The translations under genes and the position numbers were made by a program. Positions 8,987-17,711 of a DNA stretch of 64,000 bases are shown here, piece by piece. Where the stretch lies: contig JADKJR010000004.1 in assembly GCA_016720925.1 (NCBI GenBank), forward strand, positions 62,001 to 126,000. The letters run 5' to 3'. The notes beneath the pieces are model-generated. The model saw only the letters and a list, made by a program, of their open reading frames with translations. It was not told where the DNA came from and made no database searches. The stretch comes from Betaproteobacteria bacterium (GTDB taxonomy: Bacteria; Pseudomonadota; Gammaproteobacteria; Burkholderiales; Usitatibacteraceae). The first letter of the stretch is position 1. Every line of letters starts with the position of its first letter.

Positions 8987-9361
8987 GTGCCGTTGGGAAT
9001 AGTGCCAGTGACTGGAAACTTGCAGAAAATCCGGTTTTTCCGGGAACGCATTCCAACCTTTGCCTGCATTCCGGGATGCCATGATTGCTGCGGACCGGTG
9101 ACAGCGTCCAGCGAGGAGATGTTCGAGTTGCCCGTGATCAGCGATGCCGATCATGCGGCAGCGCTGGCCAATTTCAGTTGCCCGCACCTCGGCGCTCAGG
9201 GATGCAATGTCTACACATTGCGACCGTTGATCTGCCGGGTGTTTGGCAGCACGCCACGACTGGCCTGCCCGCGCGGCATGCGGCCCGAGCGAATGATCGA
9301 TCCGAGCCTCGACCGGCAAATCCAGCATTTTCTGGCGCATACGCGGCAGGTGCTGGTTTGA
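8987..9361 (+). CDS. YkgJ-type zinc/iron-chelating cysteine-cluster protein
   Basis: 124 residues. The family pattern is clear: CIPGCHDCCGPV near residues 27-37, then CPHLGAQGCNVYTLRPLICRVFG, i.e. a CxxxCxxCC cluster followed by CxxL...C.VY..RP..CR. Members (UPF0153/YkgJ) bind zinc or an Fe-S cluster; function is unknown. GTG at 9002 is an alternative start. Downstream gene begins about 66 bp later; the two may be cotranscribed. Confidence 0.85.
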   Translation: MPLGIVPVTGNLQKIRFFRERIPTFACIPGCHDCCGPVTASSEEMFELPVISDADHAAALANFSCPHLGAQGCNVYTLRPLICRVFGSTPRLACPRGMRPERMIDPSLDRQIQHFLAHTRQVLV

Positions 9362-9427
9362 ATCCAATGGATGCGCGGGTGCCTGTCCCGTGGCGGCCAC
9401 GGCGCGGCGCGGATTGCGCCTTCCGCG

Positions 9428-10300
9428 ATGCTTGAACTGCCCAATCCTTTTCCAGGCGAGAGCGGTGTCATCCGTCTACTCGAGCCGGAAGATTGCGATC
9501 GCGAGCAACTCGCCACGCGGATTCTGGCCGGCATCTACGACAAGCCGTTCGTGATTGAAGAAAGCGATACACGATCGCTGTATTTCTCAAGGGAGCTCAC
9601 GCAAAGCGGCATGCGTCTGAGCGATCCGTACGCGCTGGAGTTTGCCTATACGCGCAAGATGATGAGTTTCCTGTTGTTTGTGCATGCGCCGCGGCACATC
9701 CTGATGCTCGGTCTGGGTGGCGGATCACTCGCGAAATATTGCCATCGTCACCTGCCCTCTGCGCACATCACGGTGCTTGAAATCGATCCGCAAATTCTTG
9801 CCTTCCGCGAACAGTTTCTGATGCCGCCCGACGATGCCCGGCTCACGGTCCGGCTCGGTGATGCGGCCCTTTACCTGCGCATGCATGACGGGCAGGCGCC
9901 CGCGGACGTGATGATCATAGACGCCTTTGATCGCGACGGATTTTCCGCTTCGGTATGTACCCCTGCGTTCTATCTGGATGTTCGCGATGCGCTCGCCCCG
10001 GAGGGAGTGATGGTGGCAAACATGGTTGGACCGAAGGCGGAGCGCAACGCCCATCTTGAGATGATTGCCGACGTGTTCGGCGGCAATATCATCGCGTTGC
10101 CCATCGAAGATGATGGCAATTATCTGGTGTTTGCATTTAGAAATGCCTCCTTCGAGCCCCGCTGGCGATGGATCGAGGGGCAGGCCAAAGCCATGCACAA
10201 GCACTATGGACTCGACTTTCCGAAGTTCGCCACCAGGCTGAAGCGGAGCCGGAAGGATGGCTATCTGCAGAGGACGTCGCTTCTGACGGACCCGTGGTGA
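9428..10300 (+). CDS. Spermidine-synthase-like methyltransferase-fold protein
   Basis: About 290 residues from ATG 9428. A Rossmann-fold SAM/dcSAM domain is clear: HILMLGLGGGSLAKYCHRHLP (motif I), ITVLEIDPQIL (acidic loop), RLTVRLGDAALYL, ADVMIIDAFDRDG. This matches the SpeE/spermine-synthase superfamily, but the propylamine-transfer gatekeeper residues of true SpeE (DxSDP) read IDAFDRDG here, so it is more likely a member of the SpeE-like group with unknown substrate than a genuine polyamine synthase. No speD gene nearby. Cytosolic. Confidence 0.8.
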   Translation: MLELPNPFPGESGVIRLLEPEDCDREQLATRILAGIYDKPFVIEESDTRSLYFSRELTQSGMRLSDPYALEFAYTRKMMSFLLFVHAPRHILMLGLGGGSLAKYCHRHLPSAHITVLEIDPQILAFREQFLMPPDDARLTVRLGDAALYLRMHDGQAPADVMIIDAFDRDGFSASVCTPAFYLDVRDALAPEGVMVANMVGPKAERNAHLEMIADVFGGNIIALPIEDDGNYLVFAFRNASFEPRWRWIEGQAKAMHKHYGLDFPKFATRLKRSRKDGYLQRTSLLTDPW

Positions 10301-10474
10301 ACCGGGAAATTCACGGCGTATATGGCGTATATCGGGGTCACTATTTTCGGTTTGTTTGACCTCGCTCAGATCGCAACCAACCCCGGTGCGGTCAAAATAA
10401 GGTAAGGCACAGAATGATCCGGTATTTTTGTCGTGATGAGCAATGCCGGAACCCACCCTCGAAAAGGAACGGCC

Positions 10475-11779
10475 ATGCCCGCCAACGTTGACCGCAATAC
10501 CAGCAACAAGAACATGCAGGTCCACCAACTGATGCGGCGCACCGTGGCACTGGTGCTGGCCGGGGGCCGGGGCTCGCGTCTGAAGCAATTGACCAATGGC
10601 CGCGCCAAACCGGCGGTCTACTTCGGTGGCAAGTTCCGCATCATCGACTTCGCGCTGTCCAATTGCCTGAATTCCGGGATCCGGCGCATGGCGGTGTTGA
10701 CGCAGTACAAGTCGCATTCGCTGCTGCGCCACCTGCAGCGCGGCTGGAGTTTTCTGCGGGCTGAACTCAATGAAATGGTGGACTTGCTCCCCGCCCAGCA
10801 GCGCGTGGGAGAAGAACACTGGTACCGCGGGACTGCGGACGCAGTGTTTCAGAATCTCGACATCATCCGTTCCAGCAAACCGGACTACATCATCATCCTG
10901 GCGGGGGATCACGTCTACAAGATGGATTACTCGTTGATGATCTGGGATCACGTGGAAAGCGGCGCCGGCTGCACCGTCGGCTGCATCGAGGTGCCACGCG
11001 CTGAGGCCAGTGGTTTTGGCGTGATGGCGGTAGGCCCGCACCGGCAGATCACCGCATTTGTGGAAAAGCCCGCCGATCCGCCGCCGATGCCCGGCAAGCC
11101 CGAAATGTCGCTGGCGAGCATGGGCATTTATGTGTTTGATGCCGAGTATCTTTACCGCGTGCTCGAGGAGGATCTTTTGAATCCTGATTCGAGCCACGAC
11201 TTTGGCAAGGATGTGATTCCCCGCTGCGTGTCCGAGGGCAAAGTCCTGGCACACCCATTCAGCATGAGCTGTGTATCTCGAGTGGAAACCACCACGCCGT
11301 ATTGGCGCGATGTGGGCACCATCGAAGCATTCTGGGCGGCCAACCTCGACCTCGCTTCGACCACGCCGGAGTTGGATATTTACGACACCGACTGGCCGAT
11401 CTGGACTTACCAGCGCCAGCTTCCCCCGGCAAAGTTCGTTCCGGATACCAATGGCGCCACCGGTGTCACCGTCAATACAGTGATCTCGGGCGGCTGCATT
11501 GTCTCGGGCTCTTACGTGGCGCATTCGGTGCTGTTCTCGGAGGTGCGTATTCATTCGTTCTGCCACGTTGAACAAGCGGTGCTCTTGCCGAATGTGACCG
11601 TGAATCGCCATTGCCGCTTGCGGCAGGTGGTGATCGACCGCAACTGTGTGCTGCCAGCGGGACTGGTGGTCGGCGAGGATCCCGTGCTGGATGCACAGCG
11701 CTTTGAGCGCACGGAGAACGGGGTGGTTCTCATCACCCGGGGAATGCTGGAAAAACTGACGATGGCGCCGGTCAAATGA
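10475..11779 (+). CDS. glgC: Glucose-1-phosphate adenylyltransferase
   Basis: 434 residues from ATG 10475, preceded by AAAAGGAA as ribosome-binding site. Makes ADP-glucose from glucose-1-phosphate and ATP, the committed step of glycogen synthesis. Visible motifs: VLAGGRGSRLKQLT (nucleotide loop), KPAVYFGGKFRIIDFALSNC, AGDHVYKMDY (catalytic metal site), FVEKP, and the C-terminal left-handed beta-helix (about 300-434) involved in allosteric control. Length is usual for the family. Overlaps glgA by 4 bp (ATGA), so the two are translationally coupled. GlgB/GlgX/GlgP are not in the window. Confidence 0.95.
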   Translation: MPANVDRNTSNKNMQVHQLMRRTVALVLAGGRGSRLKQLTNGRAKPAVYFGGKFRIIDFALSNCLNSGIRRMAVLTQYKSHSLLRHLQRGWSFLRAELNEMVDLLPAQQRVGEEHWYRGTADAVFQNLDIIRSSKPDYIIILAGDHVYKMDYSLMIWDHVESGAGCTVGCIEVPRAEASGFGVMAVGPHRQITAFVEKPADPPPMPGKPEMSLASMGIYVFDAEYLYRVLEEDLLNPDSSHDFGKDVIPRCVSEGKVLAHPFSMSCVSRVETTTPYWRDVGTIEAFWAANLDLASTTPELDIYDTDWPIWTYQRQLPPAKFVPDTNGATGVTVNTVISGGCIVSGSYVAHSVLFSEVRIHSFCHVEQAVLLPNVTVNRHCRLRQVVIDRNCVLPAGLVVGEDPVLDAQRFERTENGVVLITRGMLEKLTMAPVK

Positions 11780-13224
11780 AAGTGCTACAGGTCAGCGCCG
11801 AAATATTTCCGTTACTCAAGACTGGCGGCTTGGCGGATATTGCCGGTGCCTTGCCGCTCGCCCTGACCGCGGCAGGCTGTGAAGTGCGTTTGCTGTTGCC
11901 GGGTTTTCCGCCGATATTGCAGGACCTGAAGGACATAACCGCGCTCGCGCAACTCGTCACGCCGTGGGGGGAATCGGTGGTGCTGCAGAAGGGCCGCCTG
12001 AATGCTCTCGGTCTGCAAGCCTATGTGATCGACGCGCCGGGGTTATACGCGCGCCCGGGTAGCCCGTATGAAGACGCGCAGCGCCAACCGTACGCTGATA
12101 ACTACCGGCGCTTTGCGTTGCTGGGCTGGATGGCGGGGCAATTGGGGCAGGGCGTTGATACGCAATGGCATCCGCAAGTGGTGCACAGCCACGACTGGCA
12201 CGCCGCGCTGGCGCCGGCTTACCTGGCCTTCTCGCGTGAGCGGCAACCGAAGCGCGTGGCCAGCCTCTATACCGTGCACAACCTCGCCTACCAAGGCGTG
12301 TTTCCGGGGCAGCACTTCGCTGAGCTCGGCCTGCCGGACGCGGCCTTTGCGATGGATGGGCTGGAATATTACGGACAGATTTCATTCATGAAGGCGGGGC
12401 TCGTCTATGCCGACCGCATCACTACGGTCAGCCCCACCTACGCAAAGGAGATTCAAACGCCGGAACAGGGTTGCGGACTCGACGGCTTGTTGCGCGCGCG
12501 AAGCGCTGTGCTGTCGGGTATTCTAAACGCGGTGGATGAGGCGGTGTGGAACCCGGCCACCGACAAGCAAATTCCCCGCAAATACACCGCCACCGATAAT
12601 GCCGGCAAGGCGCGCTGCAAGGCGGCACTGCAACAGGAAATGGGGTTGGCCATTACGAGCCGTGCCCCGTTGTTTGGGGTAGTGAGCCGGTTGACGGAAC
12701 AAAAGGGCCTGCATTTGGTGATCGCCGCGATCGACGAGTTGATCGCAAGCGGCGGCCAATTGGTGGTGCTGGGCAGTGGTGAAGGTGGATTGGAATTTGC
12801 CTTGCGTGAACAGGCCGGCCGCCATCCTCAATCGGTGGCGGTGCGCCTGGGCTACGACGAAGCGTTGGCTCACCGCATCTTTGCCGCGACCGATGTGACA
12901 GTGGTGCCGTCGCGCTTTGAACCCTGCGGGCTAACGCAGATGTATGGCCTCAAATATGGCAGCCTGCCGCTGGTGCATCGCGTGGGCGGCCTCGCGGATA
13001 CGGTGATCGACTGCACAACGGAGGGATTGCGTGCACAGAACGCGAACGGCTTTGTATTTGAGGAGTTTTCCCCACAGGGATTTGCCGGCGCCATGCGCCG
13101 CACATTTGCCTTGTACGCGAGTGCGGGAGAATGGAATGCGGTTGCCACCCGTGCCATGCGGCAATCCTTTGGTTGGCAAACCAGTGCGGCGAAGTACGTG
13201 GCGCTCTACCGTCAGATCGTGTAA
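11776..13224 (+). CDS. glgA: Glycogen synthase (ADP-glucose type)
   Basis: 482 residues, normal for bacterial GlgA (GT5 family). Transfers glucose from ADP-glucose to the growing alpha-1,4-glucan in the cytoplasm. The ADP-glucose-binding motif KTGGLADIAGALP is at residues 15-27, HSHDWHAAL near 138, LYTVHNLAYQG near 171, SRLTEQKGL near 300, and the C-terminal PSRFEPCGLTQMYGLKYGSLPLV with the catalytic Glu region near 380. Start ATG overlaps the glgC stop. The pair forms a minimal glycogen operon; the ~290-bp gap after it holds dispersed repeat copy B. Confidence 0.96.
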   Translation: MKVLQVSAEIFPLLKTGGLADIAGALPLALTAAGCEVRLLLPGFPPILQDLKDITALAQLVTPWGESVVLQKGRLNALGLQAYVIDAPGLYARPGSPYEDAQRQPYADNYRRFALLGWMAGQLGQGVDTQWHPQVVHSHDWHAALAPAYLAFSRERQPKRVASLYTVHNLAYQGVFPGQHFAELGLPDAAFAMDGLEYYGQISFMKAGLVYADRITTVSPTYAKEIQTPEQGCGLDGLLRARSAVLSGILNAVDEAVWNPATDKQIPRKYTATDNAGKARCKAALQQEMGLAITSRAPLFGVVSRLTEQKGLHLVIAAIDELIASGGQLVVLGSGEGGLEFALREQAGRHPQSVAVRLGYDEALAHRIFAATDVTVVPSRFEPCGLTQMYGLKYGSLPLVHRVGGLADTVIDCTTEGLRAQNANGFVFEEFSPQGFAGAMRRTFALYASAGEWNAVATRAMRQSFGWQTSAAKYVALYRQIV

Positions 13225-13321
13225 ATGGACAAACGCGGAATATGTCCTGCGGTAGGCGCGCAATATCTGCGGCGGCGGTCGTTTGGGTGAAATTGTGCGT
13301 TCAACGTCGGCCAAAGTTGCG

Positions 13322-13386
13322 GATCGCCATTTGACGGGCTTTCCGGGGCTAAAATGGCTCAAATTCCGCGCCAGTTCTTGAGTTTG
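13322..13386 (+). repeat. Dispersed 65-bp hairpin element, copy B
   Basis: GATCGCCATTTGACGGGC at the 5' end and CCGCGCCAGTTCTTGAGTTTG at the 3' end, spaced as in copies A and C (65 bp). Lies between glgA and the acyltransferase gene. A weaker, possibly decayed second copy (CGCCATT ... GAAAATCCGCG ... GCCAAAGC) follows at about 13458-13496. Confidence 0.75.
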
Positions 13387-13518
13387 CGTCCATCGACCGT
13401 GGTTGACACATGAACCAGAAGGCGAGCGGAATCACTGCGATGCTCGCAGGTTTATAGTCGCCATTCAACTTACAAGAAAATCCGCGAGCGCCAAAGCTTA
13501 GCGATTGATGCGCCAAAT

Positions 13519-14112
13519 ATGCACACCACTATCTTTGATACGCCCGTCATCAACACAGTCCTGCGCTGGTTTTCAGTTACCTTTCTGAAACTTGGCGGCT
13601 GGAAAGTGACCGGCGCACTTCCGCCGGGCGTTGGCAAGTGCGTTTTGATTGCGGCGCCGCATACCAGCAACTGGGATCTGCCGTTCACGTTGATGGTTGC
13701 GTTCGAGTTGCGATTGCATGTTTACTGGATGGGCAAACAATCGATATTTTCGCCGCCGTTTCGTGGCCTGATGATGTGGCTGGGGGGTATTCCTGTCGAT
13801 CGGGAACGCTCGACGAATCTGGTCGCCGCCTCGGCCGAGGCGATCCGGAATGCCGACCGGCCGCTGCAATTGGTGGTGCCGCCCGAAGGCACGCGCAGCA
13901 AGGAGCGCTACTGGAAGACCGGTTTTTACTACATTGCATTGGGCGCCAACGTGCCGATCGTCATGGCCTACATGGACTACCACCGGAAGCTGTCAGGACT
14001 CGGGCCGGTGTTTCACCCCACCGGCGACATCGATGCCGACATGCAAGTCATCAAGGCGTTTTATGCGCCCTTCAAAGGTAAGAACGCCGGACAGTTTGAC
14101 GCGAAGGGTTAG
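13519..14112 (+). CDS. 1-acyl-glycerol-3-phosphate acyltransferase-like protein
   Basis: 197 residues of the PlsC/LPLAT superfamily. Catalytic motif I reads HTSNWDLPF (Hx4D with H at about 49), motif II-like region GLMMWLGGIPVDRERS, motif III PPEGTRSKERYWKTGF. Such enzymes transfer fatty acids to lysophospholipids at the inner membrane. It is shorter than PlsC (~240 aa) and has no obvious N-terminal membrane anchor, matching the small soluble-like LPLAT subgroup whose acceptor is unknown. Stop codon is inside a short direct repeat GGGTTAGGG (twice, about 14105-14130). Confidence 0.85.
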   Translation: MHTTIFDTPVINTVLRWFSVTFLKLGGWKVTGALPPGVGKCVLIAAPHTSNWDLPFTLMVAFELRLHVYWMGKQSIFSPPFRGLMMWLGGIPVDRERSTNLVAASAEAIRNADRPLQLVVPPEGTRSKERYWKTGFYYIALGANVPIVMAYMDYHRKLSGLGPVFHPTGDIDADMQVIKAFYAPFKGKNAGQFDAKG

Positions 14113-14154
14113 GGAGTTAGAAGGGTTAGGGCTCGCGTCGAAAAGTCCCCGCGC

Positions 14155-14562
14155 TCAGCGCCGGTCGACCGTCGCCACGATGGGTACAACACGGTCGCCT
14201 GCGGATACCACCACGATCTTGCGTTCGTCCCAGTTGCAGCCGGACAATGCAATGGCGGCGAAAAGAATGAGCGCCGTAACGACGATGGACAGGCAGGCGA
14301 TTTCCTTGAGAGGGATCTCGTCATCGGCGTCGATGCCGGCTTCACGATTGAGACGCGGTTCGACGGCTTTGTCTGGCGCGGCTGCCACCTTCGGACTGGC
14401 TATGATCGAAGCTGAGGCAGTGTCCGCCGGGGATGAATGCGGGTTCCCGGACGAGTGCAGCGGCGTGACTGCCCGGTTCGTACGAACACCGGGCCGCGTC
14501 TTTTGAAACCATGGAATGCCAGTCAAATGAGGCCGTTGATCGCTTTCGAGTGTCATGTTCAT
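14155..14562 (-). CDS. Small single-pass membrane protein, unknown
   Basis: 135 residues from ATG at 14562, which has a good ribosome-binding site (GGAGAC about 10 nt upstream). The N-terminal ~95 residues are polar, Ser/Pro-rich; one membrane segment follows (IVVTALILFAAIALSG), ending in a Cys, then ~20 polar residues. A long cytoplasmic tail with one anchor suggests a scaffold or regulator, but no family is recognised. It is divergent from the large regulator gene, with which it shares a ~180-bp control region containing a direct repeat (14646-14662), so it may be its target. Confidence 0.55.
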   Translation of the reverse strand: MNMTLESDQRPHLTGIPWFQKTRPGVRTNRAVTPLHSSGNPHSSPADTASASIIASPKVAAAPDKAVEPRLNREAGIDADDEIPLKEIACLSIVVTALILFAAIALSGCNWDERKIVVVSAGDRVVPIVATVDRR

Positions 14563-14645
14563 GCTGCGTCTCCTTCTCTTGTGCCTGAGCAAATCAGGGC
14601 TGCCCGGGCGATGTGTGTACTGTCTGCCAGAAGGGGGCGTTCAGT

Positions 14646-14662
14646 CCTTAAGCGGCCCTTAA
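14646..14662. promoter_or_regulatory. Candidate operator: direct repeat CCTTAA, 11-bp period
   Basis: CCTTAA occurs at 14646-14651 and again at 14657-14662, a head-to-tail repeat with exactly one helical turn (11 bp) between starts. OmpR/PhoB-type winged helices, which the downstream regulator carries, usually bind such tandem repeats. It lies between the two divergent genes. Inference only; two short repeats can arise by chance. Confidence 0.35.
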
Positions 14663-14743
14663 ACGTTCTGAAACGGCTAGAATTTGGCTGTCGGAAAGCC
14701 CGTTGCGTCGGCGGTGCGACGACACTTGGTCCCTGGAGCACAC

Positions 14744-17179
14744 TTGCCACACAACTATCGGTTCGGTCAGGTTGAGATCCGGCCCGCCGAACGCCGGATA
14801 CTTGTCGATGGCCAGCCCGTCAGCGTCGGCGCCCGCGCCTTTGATTTGCTGCTGGCGCTGATCGCGCGCCGTGAACGCGTGGTCAGCAAGGATGAGTTGC
14901 TCGAACTCGTTTGGCCCGGCCTCGTTGTCGAGGAAAATAATCTCCAGGTCCAGGTCTCCACGCTGCGCAAGTTGCTCGGCGCCCATGCGCTTGCCACCAT
15001 TCCCGGTCGTGGATATCGGTTCACGCTCAAGCTGGACGGCGATACAGGGGAGTCACTCTCTCCTGCGCAGGCGTTGCGCATGCACAATCTGCCGGCGCAA
15101 CTCAACAGCTTTGTCGGGCGCGAGCGAGAAATCAGTGAGCTTACGGAGCTGTTGGGCACCACGCGGTTGGTGACCTTGACCAGCATGGGCGGGACCGGCA
15201 AGACGCGGCTGTCGTTGCAGGTCGCGGCCGAAGTGACGGAGGACTACCCGGATGGCGTGTGGTTCGTGGAACTGGCGCCTCTGGGCGACGAACGGCTGGT
15301 GCCGCAGGCGGTGGCATCAGTGCTTGGTGTGAAGGAAGTCGCCGGGCGTCCCGTGCTGGAGGCGTTGGAAAGATTTGTCAGGGACCGGCAACTGCTGCTC
15401 ATCCTCGACAACTGCGAACATCTGGTGCAGGCCTGCGCCGACCTCGCAAAAAAACTGCTGCGATCGGGACGCGGCCTGCAGATCCTGGCGTCCAGCCGCG
15501 AACACCTGCATGTGATGGGCGAGACAACCTATCCTGTGCCCTCGCTGGCTGTTCCCGACCCTCTCCCGGGCGCCGGCAACGCGCCCACCGGGGCCATCCA
15601 ACTCGACGCATTCATGCAGTACGGTGCGGTGCGACTTTTTATGGACCGCGCGGTGGCTGCTCAGCCGGCATTCAAAATGACGCGCCAGAACGTGACGGCG
15701 ATAGCGGATATCTGCCGCCGTCTCGATGGCATCCCTTTGGCCATTGAGCTTGCTGCCGCGCGGGTAAGCGCGCTCTCCGTTGATAAGATCGCGACGCGCC
15801 TGAGCGACCGATTCGGATTGCTCACCGGGGGAGACAAGACCAGCATGCCGCGTCAGCAAACCCTGCGCGCGTCAATCGACTGGAGCTATGACCTGCTTCT
15901 GGAGCCGGAGCGGATCTTGCTCCAGCGCCTTTCGGTCTTCGCGGGTGGCTGGACGCTGGACGCCGCGGAAGCGGTGGGCGCGGGAGACAGCATTGAAGAA
16001 TCGGCCGTACTCGACATCCTGATTCACCTGGTCGAAAAATCGCTGGTGGTTATGGACGCCACTGGCGAACGTTATCGACTGCTGGAAACTGTGCGCCAAT
16101 ATGCGCTGGGGCGGCTACACGAATCGGGTGGGGAAAGTGCCGCGCGCATGCGACATTTCAGGTTCTACTCGGATCTTGCCGAAAGGGCGCGGCCCGCCCT
16201 TGCGGGGCCGGAACAAGGCAAGTGGCTCGCGCGGCTCGACCTTGAGCGCGAAAATCTCTTGTCCGCGCATGCGTGGGCGGATCGTGCGGAAATGGGCGCT
16301 ACTCTGGGATTGAGCCTGGTGTGGGCGCTCAGGCCCTACTGGATTACGCGTGGTTTCCTTGGTCTGGGACAGCAGATGACGGTAGAGGCGATCTCGCGGC
16401 CAGGTGCGGAGCAAAGAAACCTGGCGCGTTGCCGCGGACTCTTTGACGCGGGGCAGTTTGACATCGTGTTGGGCCGTTATGCCGAGGCGCAGCGGTATCT
16501 GGAGGAAAGCCTGGCTATTGCGCGCGAGATCGATGACAAGCGCAGGATCGCCGTGGCATTGCAGCCGCTGGGAATGGCGTGCATGGGACAAGGGGACATG
16601 ATCGCGGCGCGGATCCATTTGCAGGAGGCGCTCGCCATGGCGAGCGAGTTGGGGAATAAACGTGAAATTGCGGGTGCACTGAACATGCTGGCGCAAATGC
16701 TTCGGGTAGGCGGTGAACTTGATACCGCGGAACCACTGTACGAGAAAAGCCTGGCGCTAGCCCGTGAACTTGAGGATCGCGAAAGCATTGCCATTGGCCT
16801 CCTCAACCTTGCGATGGTATCAATCGATCGCGGGTCAGCTGACGTGGCAGCGCCGATGTTGCTTGAGGCGCTGGCAATCGCTCACGAAATCGGTTCCAGG
16901 CGAATGGGGCAAAGTGTGCTGGAAGTGTCTGCGGGGCTCGCCGCGTTGCGCACGGAGTGGGCATTGGCGGCGCAATACTATGGCGCGGCAGAGGCGCTGG
17001 CGGCAGATACGGGGCTTCGCCGCGACCCTGCCGACGAGGCTTTCCTGGCGCCGCGGATTGCGCGGACGCGGCAGGCAATGACAGACGTGGACTTTGCCAC
17101 GGCCGAGACAACGGGCCGCGCGTTTGACTATGAGGAGGCGATGGGCAAAGCGCACGGGTTTCTGGCGGCCAACGCCTGA
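14744..17179 (+). CDS. OmpR-type winged-helix / NTPase / TPR transcriptional regulator
   Basis: About 811 residues. Domains: an OmpR/PhoB-type DNA-binding winged helix (about 1-95: FGQVEIRPAERRILVDGQPV, VSKDELLELVWPG, VSTLRKLLG, GRGYRF), an NB-ARC/STAND-like NTPase (about 120-450) with Walker A MGGTGKTRL and Walker B LLLILDNCEHL and SSREHL sensor, and C-terminal TPR repeats (about 500-790). It resembles the AfsR/SARP-like STAND regulators, which oligomerise on a signal sensed by the TPR part. TTG at 14744 is chosen because GGAGC sits 7 nt before it; the frame is open upstream to a TTG at 14684. No receiver domain. Signal unknown. Confidence 0.85.
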   Translation: MPHNYRFGQVEIRPAERRILVDGQPVSVGARAFDLLLALIARRERVVSKDELLELVWPGLVVEENNLQVQVSTLRKLLGAHALATIPGRGYRFTLKLDGDTGESLSPAQALRMHNLPAQLNSFVGREREISELTELLGTTRLVTLTSMGGTGKTRLSLQVAAEVTEDYPDGVWFVELAPLGDERLVPQAVASVLGVKEVAGRPVLEALERFVRDRQLLLILDNCEHLVQACADLAKKLLRSGRGLQILASSREHLHVMGETTYPVPSLAVPDPLPGAGNAPTGAIQLDAFMQYGAVRLFMDRAVAAQPAFKMTRQNVTAIADICRRLDGIPLAIELAAARVSALSVDKIATRLSDRFGLLTGGDKTSMPRQQTLRASIDWSYDLLLEPERILLQRLSVFAGGWTLDAAEAVGAGDSIEESAVLDILIHLVEKSLVVMDATGERYRLLETVRQYALGRLHESGGESAARMRHFRFYSDLAERARPALAGPEQGKWLARLDLERENLLSAHAWADRAEMGATLGLSLVWALRPYWITRGFLGLGQQMTVEAISRPGAEQRNLARCRGLFDAGQFDIVLGRYAEAQRYLEESLAIAREIDDKRRIAVALQPLGMACMGQGDMIAARIHLQEALAMASELGNKREIAGALNMLAQMLRVGGELDTAEPLYEKSLALARELEDRESIAIGLLNLAMVSIDRGSADVAAPMLLEALAIAHEIGSRRMGQSVLEVSAGLAALRTEWALAAQYYGAAEALAADTGLRRDPADEAFLAPRIARTRQAMTDVDFATAETTGRAFDYEEAMGKAHGFLAANA

Positions 17180-17210
17180 CGCCTGATGTCTGGCGGGCCG
17201 CCCAACGGGA

Positions 17211-17612
17211 CTAGTCGTTGATGATGATCGGATCCAGCGGCGGTACCGCTGGCGAGCCGTCCACCTTGATGGTGTACTTGAATTTTCCCGGCTTGGAGTG
17301 CCTGTTTAGACAGGAAAACGCAAGCCCATTCTTCTCGGGACGGCAATCGGCAATCTCATCGCGCGCGTCGTTGACCACAATGCCATCTTTTGGAAACGTG
17401 TATTTCGAATCAGGCGGCAATTGCCAATTGATCCTGACGTTCTGTATGCCCTTTGCAAAAAACAGCGGCTCCTGATCGACGACGATTTGCTTTCCGCCAA
17501 GGATGGAGACGCGGGGGCTGGCCGGATCTGACTTCATTCCGTGGGAATGGTGCGACGCACAGGCTGTCAAGCCAAGCGCGGCCGCGACCGCGACGAGTAG
17601 CGTTTTTTTCAT
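17211..17612 (-). CDS. Small lipoprotein, unknown
   Basis: 133 residues. Signal peptide MKKTLLVAVAAALGLTAC with lipobox LTAC (Cys ~18), then a His-rich start (ASHHSHGMK) and a compact beta-rich domain containing two Cys (DCRPEK and FSCLN) that could form a disulfide. Predicted lipid-anchored periplasmic or outer-membrane protein. Not recognised. Convergent with the large regulator and separated from the next minus-strand gene by ~100 bp, so probably a single-gene unit. Confidence 0.7.
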   Translation of the reverse strand: MKKTLLVAVAAALGLTACASHHSHGMKSDPASPRVSILGGKQIVVDQEPLFFAKGIQNVRINWQLPPDSKYTFPKDGIVVNDARDEIADCRPEKNGLAFSCLNRHSKPGKFKYTIKVDGSPAVPPLDPIIIND

Positions 17613-17711
17613 TTGCTTTTCCTCGAATGTAATTGAGATGCAATTTTCATATTGTCACAAATCTTGTTGCCTTATCTATTTGAAACCACATCGTTCCAAC
17701 TTACTCGCTGA

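Noticed and set aside
9428..10300. Call as true spermidine synthase speE
   Set aside because: The DxSDP active-site signature is not kept; no speD nearby.
10313..10333. Tandem GGCGTATAT before glgC
   Set aside because: Two units only; no evidence of a regulatory site.
9725..11611. 628-residue frame on the minus strand across glgC
   Set aside because: His/Arg-rich shadow of glgC and the spermidine-synthase-like gene; no domain pattern.
14105..14131. Two copies of GGGTTAGGG, telomere-like
   Set aside because: Only two units, overlapping the acyltransferase stop codon; most likely chance or slippage.
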